From assembly GCA_903858975.1 (NCBI GenBank), contig CAIOKW010000146.1:1-8815 (forward strand): 8,815 nucleotides of DNA, written 5' to 3'. Both the position numbers and the translations under genes were made by a program. Of the stretch, positions 1 through 6,202 are shown piece after piece (within the stretch, counting starts at the first letter, position 1; each line of letters opens with the position of its first letter). The notes beneath the pieces are model-generated. The model did not search any database. It had not been told where the DNA came from and was given only the letters and a program-made list of their open reading frames with translations. Origin of the DNA: Oligoflexia bacterium. Lineage in GTDB: Bacteria; Bdellovibrionota; UBA1018; CAIMNF01.

Positions 1-2
1 CC

Positions 3-134
3 AATACTCAGGCACCTTATTTTGGTTTTATTCATGTCCCTCGTTCAGGGATGGGTGGAATGTTCACACCCGATGTATGTGCCGCCGTCATTGTGAATGG
101 CTTCAAAAAGATTCCAAACTCACAGTCCAAATAA
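3..134 (+). CDS. C-terminal fragment, probable pyroglutamyl-peptidase-like protein (5' truncated by window)
   Basis: An open frame runs from the window edge to a TAA at 132-134 and encodes the last 43 residues of a protein. The segment GFIHVP (His codon at 33-35), followed about 15 residues later by a helix-like stretch (VCAAVIVNGFKKI), resembles the C-terminal end of pyroglutamyl peptidase I (peptidase family C15). In that family a catalytic His sits in a F-I/V-H-V/I-P motif just before the last helix. These enzymes remove N-terminal pyroglutamate from peptides in the cytoplasm. The catalytic Glu and Cys lie outside the window, so the assignment rests on one motif and its position near the C-terminus. 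The stop codon directly abuts the stop codon of the convergent gene on the other strand. The reading frame looks real because it is open to the edge with ordinary composition, while the other two forward frames give Cys/Arg-rich or early-stopping peptides. Confidence 0.5.
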   Translation, partial: NTQAPYFGFIHVPRSGMGGMFTPDVCAAVIVNGFKKIPNSQSK

Positions 135-494
135 TCAGTGCGCGCGTGCTTGAGTCGTACGTGATTTCTTCTTCAGCACCATCTTCTTTTTAGCGACGAC
201 TTTCTTTTTAGTCTTTTTCGCCACTGCACTCACCGATTTCTTTTTGGATGACTTTAGTAGCGATAATATACTTTTCTGAATCGATTCGATTTCAACCCGA
301 GCGCGATCAAGAATGTTATAAGCATCCTTTAAAGCTTTTTTCTTTTCACCTACGATACGGTCCTCGACCTGGTCGTGTGCCCGTTCCAAGTAGTAAGAAA
401 TCGCTGACTTCAACTCCTGCAGTCGGTCCAATGAGAAGAAGCTTTCGACCTGGTCTTTAATTTCTGTAATTCTCTTAAATTCAAAATGATCCAT
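135..494 (-). CDS. Small helical protein with histone H1-like Lys-rich C-terminal tail
   Basis: The 119-residue product has two parts. Residues 1-80 are charged and rich in heptad-like hydrophobic spacing, so they probably form a helical or coiled-coil domain. Residues 81-119 form a low-complexity tail with 15 Lys, 2 Arg and no acidic residue, with repeated KKK blocks at 84-86, 96-98, 102-104 and 108-110. There is no signal peptide or membrane segment. A helical head plus a Lys-rich tail is the layout of bacterial H1-like nucleoid proteins (Hc1 type, AlgP-like tails), so binding to DNA or RNA is a reasonable inference; I do not recognise the exact family. The gene lies 50 bases downstream of the photolyase gene on the same strand and may be cotranscribed. 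A GAGG lies almost against the ATG, too close for an ideal ribosome site. A weak promoter-like pair (CTGACT, 18 bases, TACGAT) also precedes it. Confidence 0.7.
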   Translation of the reverse strand: MDHFEFKRITEIKDQVESFFSLDRLQELKSAISYYLERAHDQVEDRIVGEKKKALKDAYNILDRARVEIESIQKSILSLLKSSKKKSVSAVAKKTKKKVVAKKKMVLKKKSRTTQARAH

Positions 495-544
495 ACCTCT
501 AACTTATCGTAATTCTGCTCAAAAACTAAAGTCAGGGTTTGATT

Positions 545-1939
545 CTATTTTTTGAACATAGCGATGGCTTTTAAGCGCTGTTCTTTATGGTCTACGATCG
601 GTTCTGGGTAATCCCCCATCCCTGTCGAGAAGAGCCCCTCCTCGTGAGGCCAGTGAATCCGCTTTGAGCTGAGTCCCTTGAGCTCAGGGACATATTTCCT
701 AATGAATTCACCATCTGCATCAAAACGCTCGCTCTGAGAAATGGGATTCATCACCCTAAAATAAGGCTGGGCATCACAGCCTGTTGACGCACTCCACTGC
801 CAGCCCCCATTATTTGCAGCCAGCTCATGGTCGAGTAGCTGCTCTGCGAAGTACTTCTCCCCCTCTTGCCAGTTGATCAGGAGGTCTTTTGTCAGAAACA
901 TCGCAGCGACCATACGAAGTCGGTTATGCATGAAGCCTGTTTCATTGAGCTGCCTCATGGCCGCATCCACAATCGGATAGCCCGTACGCCCCTCACACCA
1001 GGCCTGAAATTTCTTCTCGTTCCAAGACCATTTCAGCTCATCGTATGGGGGCTTGAATGCGCCCTTCTCGACATGCGGATACTGATCGAGAATCATTTGA
1101 TAAAACTCACGCCAAATCAGCTCGTTGAGCCACACTTTCGTGCCTGCTGAAAAATGGTCATAACAAAAACGAACCGCCTCACGAGGAGAAAGCGTTCCAA
1201 AACGAAAATGAGGAGAGAGCTTGCTCGTTCCATTGATCGCAGGAAAGTCACGTGTTTCATGGTATTTCCCAATCCGTTCAGAAAAGCCCTTTAATAACTT
1301 CCGTGCAACCTTCTCGCCTGGTTCCACAAAAAGGAAGGCTTTCGTGAAACCCAGATCCGCAAAATGAGCATTTTTCCCGCTCACTTGATCTGCAGAAATC
1401 AGTTTCTTTAGGTTCGGCTTATACTCTCTTAAATGTTCCGCTTTATTGAGCTCAAGCGTCTTCACCCAGTTCCGAGCGTAAGGGGTGAACACCTTATAAG
1501 GTTCTCCACTTCCTCCTAAGATCTCCCGACTTTCAAAGATCACTTGATCCTTGAATGACTCTGAATGAACTCCCATTTTCTTGAGGGCAGACATCATGGC
1601 CTGATCTCTCAGCTTTGCTGAGGGCTCGTAATCATGACTGAAAAAGACTGCATTCACCGAGTATTTTTTTACCAGCTGTGGCAACACCTCAAGTGGCTTC
1701 CCTCGCACCACGAGAAGGCGCGAGCCTCGCTCTGCAAGCTCAGACTCGAGTTCATTCAAGCAACCCTGAATGAATTCCACCTGACGGTTATCTTTCTTGA
1801 GACCCTCTAAGATATTCTCATCAATAATGAAAACAGGAAGTACCTCATTTGAACGAGAACAGGCTTCAAATAATGCCCGATGATCGCTGAGTCTGAGATC
1901 TCGTCTAAGCCAAACAATACTTCTTTCAAACTGAGCCAT
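545..1939 (-). CDS. phrB: Deoxyribodipyrimidine photo-lyase, class I (cryptochrome/photolyase family)
   Basis: This 464-residue cytoplasmic flavoprotein should use blue light to split cyclobutane pyrimidine dimers in DNA. The N-terminal alpha/beta antenna domain begins with the typical IVWLRRDLRLSDH (residues 8-20). The C-terminal FAD-binding domain holds ELIWREFY (273-280), TGYPIVDAAMRQL (319-331), MHNRLRM (337-343) and NNGGWQW (376-382). Judged by spacing against E. coli PhrB, the electron-transfer Trp triad is intact (W304, W357, W380), as are the flavin-N5 Asn (N376) and the substrate-contacting E273 and W276. Length matches the family. The identity of the antenna chromophore cannot be read from the sequence. 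The ATG overlaps the TAA of the upstream ZIP transporter gene by one base (TAATG), so translation is probably coupled by stop-start reinitiation. The Lys-tailed small protein follows on the same strand. Confidence 0.95.
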   Translation of the reverse strand: MAQFERSIVWLRRDLRLSDHRALFEACSRSNEVLPVFIIDENILEGLKKDNRQVEFIQGCLNELESELAERGSRLLVVRGKPLEVLPQLVKKYSVNAVFFSHDYEPSAKLRDQAMMSALKKMGVHSESFKDQVIFESREILGGSGEPYKVFTPYARNWVKTLELNKAEHLREYKPNLKKLISADQVSGKNAHFADLGFTKAFLFVEPGEKVARKLLKGFSERIGKYHETRDFPAINGTSKLSPHFRFGTLSPREAVRFCYDHFSAGTKVWLNELIWREFYQMILDQYPHVEKGAFKPPYDELKWSWNEKKFQAWCEGRTGYPIVDAAMRQLNETGFMHNRLRMVAAMFLTKDLLINWQEGEKYFAEQLLDHELAANNGGWQWSASTGCDAQPYFRVMNPISQSERFDADGEFIRKYVPELKGLSSKRIHWPHEEGLFSTGMGDYPEPIVDHKEQRLKAIAMFKK

Positions 1940-2868
1940 TAAAACTGTACTCCAATTGCTTCAAGAACTACGTGCGAACCCACATAAATCAAAGCCCCAG
2001 CTGCGATCCACGCGGGCGCGAATTTTAATTTGAGCGCAGTCGGTAAGAGTTGCACCAACGTTACAAAAATCAAAATCCCACTTGAAAGAGCAAGGAAGGT
2101 GCTTTCATAGCCCCGAACAAAAAATGGAATGAGCGAGCCAATCACGAAAGCCCCACCAATAAAAAGAAGAACTTTTTGAGCAGATTTTAGACTTGCCCCA
2201 CCAGCAAGCGCCATGGCACCTGAGAGCACTCCTTCCGGAAGCAAATGGAGAATCACCCCAATAATCATAATAAATCCAAGCTTTCGATCTACGGCCTGAA
2301 CGGAAGATAAAGCAATACCATCAAAGAATGCACAAATCATGAAGCAGGCAATCGCAGAGCAGACCTCTCCGTGCCCAAGGACCTCCATATGTGTATGGCG
2401 GTGAATGTGGCCATGGTCATGGGATTTTTCACAGTTGGCGGCTTCTTTCAAATCATGATGATCATGGTGGTCGTGAAGATCATCTCCATGCCCATGACTA
2501 TGGCCTGCATGGCTTGAGTCTTCATGCACATGCTCGTCATGGGTTTCAATTTGTTCAAGCGCCTCATCATCCACTTTGAAAAAAAGTTCTACAAACTTTA
2601 GGCGCTGTACCCCGTAGCGCTCGAAAGCAATCACGAGCGTCATCCCGACCAGTGACCAAGCAAAAAATTCGCGGGGCCCATGAGGATACTTCACCAGGTT
2701 CTCAGGCAGAAGATCAATAAAGAGTACGGCCATCATGAAGCCTGTCGCCACTGCGATAAAAACTTGAAGTCGATCCATGTTGACGTGACGTCCAGCTCGA
2801 CCCATGACAAACATGCCGAGCAAAATCATTGAGAGCGCAATCACAACCGATGAGAAAAGTAATAGCAT
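1939..2868 (-). CDS. ZIP-family divalent metal transporter with His-rich cytoplasmic loop
   Basis: This 309-residue inner-membrane protein has about eight hydrophobic segments in two blocks separated by a hydrophilic loop. The loop (about residues 110-160) contains 18 His in HxH and HDHHDHH clusters, the usual mark of ZIP/SLC39 carriers, which import Zn, Fe or Mn. ZIP signatures are the LLPE of TM2 (53-56), FFDG (181-184) in the TM4 position and HLLPEG (208-213) in the TM5 position. Two changes stand out: the His of the TM4 HxxxDG motif is Cys (C179), and the second residue of the TM5 HExxE motif is Leu (L209), so metal choice or coordination may differ from canonical ZIPs. It is the first gene of the leftward set; its ATG overlaps the ATG of the divergent pseudouridine synthase gene within CATG. 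Substrate and direction are not readable. Confidence 0.88.
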   Translation of the reverse strand: MLLLFSSVVIALSMILLGMFVMGRAGRHVNMDRLQVFIAVATGFMMAVLFIDLLPENLVKYPHGPREFFAWSLVGMTLVIAFERYGVQRLKFVELFFKVDDEALEQIETHDEHVHEDSSHAGHSHGHGDDLHDHHDHHDLKEAANCEKSHDHGHIHRHTHMEVLGHGEVCSAIACFMICAFFDGIALSSVQAVDRKLGFIMIIGVILHLLPEGVLSGAMALAGGASLKSAQKVLLFIGGAFVIGSLIPFFVRGYESTFLALSSGILIFVTLVQLLPTALKLKFAPAWIAAGALIYVGSHVVLEAIGVQF

Positions 2869-3520
2869 GCTTAATAGTCTACCTCATTTGACGGGTACCC
2901 TCAATGAGGATAAGATCAAGTTTGTGGATCAAACCCCTGAAATTTTGTTTGAAAACGAGGACTTTGTTGGCATCAATAAGCCGGCAGGGTGGCTCAGCGT
3001 TCCTGCCAGGGAGCCAAAGCCCGGCGACCTCGTCGTGAGCCATTGGCTTAGGGAGGGGCCGATAGGGTCAGCATTCATGATTCATCGCTTGGACCGATTT
3101 ACGAGTGGCGTGATGCTGATTGCAAAAAATGATCGCGCTCATCGCCAAGGCAATCTCTGGTTTGAAAAGAGAATTGCGAAAAAGATTTATCACTTTCTTG
3201 CATCTCCCCCTCCCTCTCGACCCGCAATTCAGATCAAAACCCCCGTGGATGGTAAACCCGCTCAGACACTCTTTGAAGTTCTCGAGACCCATCATGAGTT
3301 TTTCTTCGGGCGCGCGACTCCCCTCACCGGCCGATTTCATCAGATCCGAGATCATGCAGCTCAAGCCGGATTCCCATTACTGGGCGATGCAAGCTTTCAT
3401 GGAAAACCAGGACCTCGCGTCTGTCTCCATGCCTATTCTTTAGAAACACCGATCGGAAAAATTGAGGCACCCTTTGCACCCGATCTTTTGAAACTCTGGA
3501 GTGAGATCAAAAATGCTTGA
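2867..3520 (+). CDS. RluA-family pseudouridine synthase
   Basis: The 217-residue product should isomerise uridine to pseudouridine in rRNA or tRNA. Catalytic motif II is HRLDRFTSG (residues 73-81) with D76 as the nucleophile. NKPAGWLSVP (37-46) is the motif I region and GRFHQIR (155-161) is the conserved C-terminal RluA motif. There is no S4 RNA-binding domain before the catalytic domain, so this is the short RluA/TruC-like architecture; the target site cannot be assigned. The ATG at 2867 was chosen because homology needs only the part after about residue 20 and further extension to 2804 would lie inside the antisense transporter gene. A weak AG-rich stretch (2852-2859) precedes it; a TTG at 2888 or GTG at 2924 could be used instead. 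The stop codon overlaps the start of the methyltransferase gene, suggesting a two-gene RNA-modification operon. Confidence 0.87.
   Translation: MLNSLPHLTGTLNEDKIKFVDQTPEILFENEDFVGINKPAGWLSVPAREPKPGDLVVSHWLREGPIGSAFMIHRLDRFTSGVMLIAKNDRAHRQGNLWFEKRIAKKIYHFLASPPPSRPAIQIKTPVDGKPAQTLFEVLETHHEFFFGRATPLTGRFHQIRDHAAQAGFPLLGDASFHGKPGPRVCLHAYSLETPIGKIEAPFAPDLLKLWSEIKNA
2876..2904 (-). promoter_or_regulatory. Possible sigma-70 promoter of the ZIP-photolyase operon
   Basis: On the minus strand TTGAGG (2899-2904) is followed after 17 bases by TAGACT (2876-2881), each matching 4 of 6 consensus bases. Only 7 bases separate the -10 box from the transporter ATG at 2868, so the start site would fall on or next to the ATG. 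A GAGG overlapping this element lies 13 bases upstream of the ATG and could instead act as a distant ribosome site. Confidence 0.4.
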
Positions 3521-4475
3521 GTCAATTTTAAAGGAATCCTTCTTCTTACGAGAAACCCTGAATCTCCACTCTGAGACCGAAGCCCTTCGGATTTTTTATG
3601 GCCCGGGTGAGACGCGTGATCCTGAGCTCAGCCAGATTGCTATCGATTTATTTCTGGACCATGCTTGGATCACACAGTGGAAAGAAGTGAAGCCCGGAAC
3701 CCTCGCGAAAGTGAGTGAAGTACTGAAGGGTCATTTCGGTGAAAAGCTTAGAGCGATCGTTCTCATGGATCGCTCTAAAGTGGCGAGTGAGGCTGATGTG
3801 ATCCCTCTCGATGGTCCGGTCCGAACGGGCCGCTTTAGCGTGAAAGAGTTTGGTGTTCCCTACTTGGCGCAAATGGAAAACACCAAACACCCGGGCCTTT
3901 TCCTAGATCACGCTCCCCTTCGTAAATGGCTCCTTCATACGCAGAAGAACAAACGAGTTCTGAACCTATTTTCTTACACGGGAAGCCTTTCAGTTGCGGC
4001 CGCCATGGGGGGTGCGAAGCAGGTCACCACTCTTGATCTTTCTAAAGCGACCATTGATTGGGCGAAAGAAAACTGGGCGAATGCAAAGCTACCGAATGAG
4101 ATGGGCGATTTCATTTACGGAGATGTTTTTGAATGGCTTCCCAAAATGCGAAAAAGAAACGCGGAGTTTGATACCATCCTTTGTGATCCGCCTTCATTTT
4201 CTCGCTCGAAAAATGGAACTTTTTCTACGAATAAAGATGGCGCTAAACTTCACGCGGAAATCCTTCCCCTCCTGGCTACGGGTGGAATCTTAGTGACCTC
4301 TATCAACTCCGAAAACGTGTTTGAACGGAACTTCCTAAAAGACATCGAAACGGCTTCAGAAATCACCGGAACGAAACTGAAGCTCATTGGGCGCGTAGAC
4401 CTGCCTGAAAGCTTTCCCACGCGCCTGGATCTCGGGGAGCGCTACTTAAAGGGGTTCTACCTACAAAAGATCTAG
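3513..4475 (+). CDS. SAM-dependent rRNA methyltransferase, RlmI/RlmK-like, without PUA domain
   Basis: The 320-residue protein has a small N-terminal region, the linker signature KHPGLFLDHAPLR (residues 125-137), then a Rossmann-fold methyltransferase domain. SAM motif I is LNLFSYTGSLS (150-160), an acidic residue closes strand 2 (D175), and motif IV is DPPSFSRSK (225-233). This is the COG1092 family of 23S rRNA methyltransferases. The DPPSFSxSK form is closer to RlmK (m7G2069) than to RlmI (m5C1962), but the exact base is not assigned. The N-terminal PUA domain of RlmI is absent. The ATG at 3513 is preferred over an in-frame GTG at 3501 because GGAG at 3498-3501 lies 11 bases before it. It overlaps the upstream synthase gene by 8 bases. 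Its TAG overlaps the stop codon of the convergent phospholipase D-like gene in CTAG. Confidence 0.88.
   Translation: MLESILKESFFLRETLNLHSETEALRIFYGPGETRDPELSQIAIDLFLDHAWITQWKEVKPGTLAKVSEVLKGHFGEKLRAIVLMDRSKVASEADVIPLDGPVRTGRFSVKEFGVPYLAQMENTKHPGLFLDHAPLRKWLLHTQKNKRVLNLFSYTGSLSVAAAMGGAKQVTTLDLSKATIDWAKENWANAKLPNEMGDFIYGDVFEWLPKMRKRNAEFDTILCDPPSFSRSKNGTFSTNKDGAKLHAEILPLLATGGILVTSINSENVFERNFLKDIETASEITGTKLKLIGRVDLPESFPTRLDLGERYLKGFYLQKI
3748..3778. repeat. Perfect 11-bp inverted repeat inside the methyltransferase gene
   Basis: Arms at 3748-3758 (TTAGAGCGATC) and 3768-3778 are exact reverse complements separated by 9 bases. An RNA copy could form an 11-bp stem with a 9-base loop within codons for roughly residues 79-89. 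There is no T-tract after either arm, so it is not a standard intrinsic terminator. It could be a binding site, an mRNA structure, or chance. Confidence 0.75.
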
Positions 4476-5605
4476 CGAAATGCGGGCGCGGATACGTAGG
4501 GGCTCGTCCAAACCTTATTGAATACTTGAGCCACCGATGCAGTCACGGATGCATCTTGGACTAAGATTCCGACGTTTCGAGTTTGGGTGAAATAGCTTTG
4601 ACTCCAGTTTTCAGATCCAACCCAACTCATGACTCCATCAATAATCATGTATTTCGAGTGCGAGAGGCGAGCATACTGAAGTGGCCCACCTGACCACTGA
4701 GGGATAGTGATGATCTTCACTTGAATGTTTTTCTGTGAGGTCAAGGATTGAACATCCGCTCGTCCATTTTTGAGAGTCGCTTGATCCACCATGACCTGAA
4801 CCTGGACACCCCGAGCTGCCGCTTTTTTGAGCGCCTGTTCAAGATCAGTGAAGCGCGCGGCACTCTGATAGACTGAAGTTGAATATTGATACATTTGAAC
4901 CTGCACTGAGGTTTTTGCTCCGTTGATGAGCGCAAGCAAGGTATCGAGTGTCGGTGGCACTCCTGCCGGAAGATCTTTCGCAGGAGATGCAAGCACACTT
5001 AAGGGTGAGGTGAAAAAACGCTGCACGCCTTCAATTGCGGTGGGTGTAATGGAGGTCTGAGCAAAATTCCAATCACGATTAAAAATCATCTCAAGAGCCG
5101 CACAGGTATTGGGCTCACTAAACACGAGACCCAGCTCATGAATGTGAGACATTGCAAGCCAATCGAAATTAGCAGATCCCACGTACGCGAGTGATTGATC
5201 GACCACAAAGTATTTCGCGTGCTGAACACCTCCGCGAGATGAGTAATCAATGACTTTCACTTGAATGTTTGGAACCTGTGCCAGCATGCGCGGGTCATTC
5301 GAATAGTTTTGGTAGAACTTCGCATCCACCATGATTCGAACTTTCACTCCGCGTGCTGCTGCGGCTTTGATCGAGTTCAGAACGGCATCGAGTGCTTGGC
5401 CGGTTTGGCTTGAGATATAGAATTGTTCAATATCAAGCGTGCTCTTGGCCGCATTGATGAGGCCCACCCAAGCATTAGCGGTTTCAACGATTCCGTTGAT
5501 TTGAAGATTGGTTTCGAGGGGAACGCTTTGAACGACTTGAACGTTCGGAAGCGCAACGGCTTTCATGGATACCAATAAAAATGCCAGTAAGTGTGCGAAT
5601 TTCAT
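4472..5605 (-). CDS. Exported phospholipase D-superfamily protein with two HKD motifs
   Basis: The 377-residue product begins with a signal peptide (basic K2, hydrophobic core about 5-13, likely cleavage after A18 in AVA), so it acts in the periplasm or outside. It then has two PLD-like domains. The first has IEQFYI (59-64) and HKD motif H129-x-K131-x4-D136 followed by GSAN (143-146). The second has H316-x-K318-x4-D323 followed by GSEN (330-333). Both His/Lys pairs are intact, so a working phosphodiesterase active site formed by the two halves is expected. Substrate could be phospholipid, cardiolipin or nucleic acid; the sequence does not decide. No membrane anchor follows the signal peptide. 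A strong ribosome site (GGGGAGAGG on the minus strand, 5613-5621) sits 7 bases before the ATG. The stop overlaps that of the convergent methyltransferase gene. Confidence 0.9.
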   Translation of the reverse strand: MKFAHLLAFLLVSMKAVALPNVQVVQSVPLETNLQINGIVETANAWVGLINAAKSTLDIEQFYISSQTGQALDAVLNSIKAAAARGVKVRIMVDAKFYQNYSNDPRMLAQVPNIQVKVIDYSSRGGVQHAKYFVVDQSLAYVGSANFDWLAMSHIHELGLVFSEPNTCAALEMIFNRDWNFAQTSITPTAIEGVQRFFTSPLSVLASPAKDLPAGVPPTLDTLLALINGAKTSVQVQMYQYSTSVYQSAARFTDLEQALKKAAARGVQVQVMVDQATLKNGRADVQSLTSQKNIQVKIITIPQWSGGPLQYARLSHSKYMIIDGVMSWVGSENWSQSYFTQTRNVGILVQDASVTASVAQVFNKVWTSPYVSAPAFR

Positions 5606-5612
5606 CGTAAGA

Positions 5613-5621
5613 CCTCTCCCC
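5613..5621 (-). promoter_or_regulatory. Strong Shine-Dalgarno of the exported PLD-like gene
   Basis: The minus strand reads GGGGAGAGG seven bases before the ATG at 5605. It is the best ribosome site in the window and fixes the start of that gene. Confidence 0.8.
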
Positions 5622-5638
5622 AGGGGTTTTCGATACGG

Positions 5639-5664
5639 TAGACAATTGCACAGCTCGCTGTCTA
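5639..5664. repeat. Inverted repeat TAGACA-N14-TGTCTA, possible operator or upstream activator site
   Basis: TAGACA (5639-5644) and TGTCTA (5659-5664) are exact reverse complements with 20 bases between half-site centres, about two helical turns. A second dyad, ACAGC-TC-GCTGT (5650-5661), is nested in it. It lies about 105-130 bases before the predicted sigma-54 start site, within the usual range of enhancer-binding sites, and also just upstream of the leftward PLD-like gene, so it could serve either. Its function is inferred from position only. Confidence 0.45.
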
Positions 5665-5672
5665 GCCGAAAC

Positions 5673-5689
5673 TGTCAAAATTTTGGTCA
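5673..5689. repeat. Imperfect dyad TGTCAAAATTTTGGTCA, possible regulator site
   Basis: A 17-base AT-centred imperfect palindrome (TGnCnAAA-n-TTTnGnCA pattern) is centred about 91 bases before the predicted sigma-54 transcription start. Its minus strand contains a perfect TTGACA (5673-5678), but no matching -10 box lies at a proper distance, so I favour a protein-binding dyad over a promoter. This is tentative. Confidence 0.35.
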
Positions 5690-5725
5690 GGATTGTATGA
5701 GCTTTGCACATTTCGCTCCTTCTCT

Positions 5726-5737
5726 CGCATATATGCG
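5726..5737. repeat. 12-bp perfect palindrome CGCATATATGCG
   Basis: An exact palindrome lies 8 bases upstream of the -24 element of the predicted sigma-54 promoter. It may be a regulator site or chance. Confidence 0.4.
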
Positions 5738-5745
5738 CGCTCAGC

Positions 5746-5761
5746 TGGCACGGGTCTCGCT
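5746..5761 (+). promoter_or_regulatory. Sigma-54 (RpoN) -24/-12 promoter
   Basis: The bases TGGCACGGGTCTCGCT match the sigma-54 consensus TGGCACG-N4-TTGCW with one mismatch (TCGC for TTGC). The invariant GG (5747-5748) and GC (5759-5760) are separated by exactly 10 bases, and the preceding base is C as in the extended consensus. Transcription should start near 5772, just before the ribosome site of the small exported protein at 5789. Sigma-54 promoters require an AAA+ activator bound upstream; dyads at 5639-5689 are candidate sites. Confidence 0.7.
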
Positions 5762-5773
5762 ATATATCAGGGT

Positions 5774-5780
5774 GAGAGGA
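5774..5780 (+). promoter_or_regulatory. Shine-Dalgarno of the small exported protein
   Basis: GAGAGGA ends 8 bases before the ATG at 5789. This spacing, the signal peptide that starts there, and the location just after the predicted transcription start support 5789 rather than an upstream in-frame ATG at 5693. Confidence 0.65.
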
Positions 5781-5788
5781 CCGGAGAG

Positions 5789-6202
5789 ATGAGAAATTTA
5801 AAATTTATTAATTTAGCAGTAATTTTAGGTGCCTGTCTTTTTACTTTAAATGCGCTTGCCGCATCTCCGGTAAAGGTTCACGTTCTTGAGAACTTGAGCG
5901 CTCAGGAATCAAAAGCGGTTCACGCATCTCTCGTAAAGCTCGGATATGCGCCATCGAAGAAAGCACTCTTCTCTGAATCAAAGGATGCCATCATCATCAC
6001 TAAAGCATTAAAAAATGAAACCGACGAAGCGAGCCTCACTGTTGAGCTCGTTCACTTGGATCATGAGAAATCACTTCCTAGAACGGTGTTTGAATACCGA
6101 TTGAGCACGGCGGATGTAGGAAGCATGATGAATGCATTCCCAAGACCCGAATCATTAAAGCCAATGAATCTTACGCCTGTGGCGCTTCAGACGATGGAGT
6201 AG
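5789..6202 (+). CDS. Small exported protein of unknown function under a putative sigma-54 promoter
   Basis: The 137-residue product has a clear signal peptide: basic start (R2, K5), hydrophobic core about residues 8-22 and an ALA cleavage motif ending at A24. The mature part of about 113 residues is soluble, mixed alpha/beta in appearance, with no Cys after the cleavage point, so it is not a lipoprotein and has no disulfides. I do not recognise the family. Residues 28-90 show alternating hydrophobic strands (VKVHVL, AIIITKAL, LTVELVHL), suggesting a small periplasmic domain. It is preceded by a -24/-12 promoter and a good ribosome site, so it may be made only when a sigma-54 activator is active. 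Its last 32 bases overlap, in antisense, the end of the RGG-tail protein gene. Confidence 0.8.
   Translation: MRNLKFINLAVILGACLFTLNALAASPVKVHVLENLSAQESKAVHASLVKLGYAPSKKALFSESKDAIIITKALKNETDEASLTVELVHLDHEKSLPRTVFEYRLSTADVGSMMNAFPRPESLKPMNLTPVALQTME

Noticed and set aside
2391..2579. Plus-strand His-rich open frame antisense to the transporter loop
   Set aside because: It is the mirror of the His/Asp-rich loop codons of the ZIP gene; CAT codons read as ATG on the other strand. It has no ribosome site and lies wholly inside a well-supported gene.
2804..2866. Longer N-terminus for the RluA-family synthase
   Set aside because: The extra 21 residues lie inside the antisense transporter gene, match nothing in the RluA family and have no ribosome site.
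3501..3512. GTG start for the methyltransferase gene
   Set aside because: It has no ribosome site at a proper distance; GGAG at 3498-3501 serves the ATG at 3513 instead.
5650..5661. SOS (LexA) box for the PLD-like gene
   Set aside because: ACAGC-TC-GCTGT has the half-sites in the opposite order to CTGT-N8-ACAG, so it does not fit the known proteobacterial LexA site.
5693..5788. Upstream ATG for the small exported protein
   Set aside because: It would bury the signal peptide behind 32 residues, and it lies upstream of the predicted sigma-54 start site. The ATG at 5789 has a good ribosome site.
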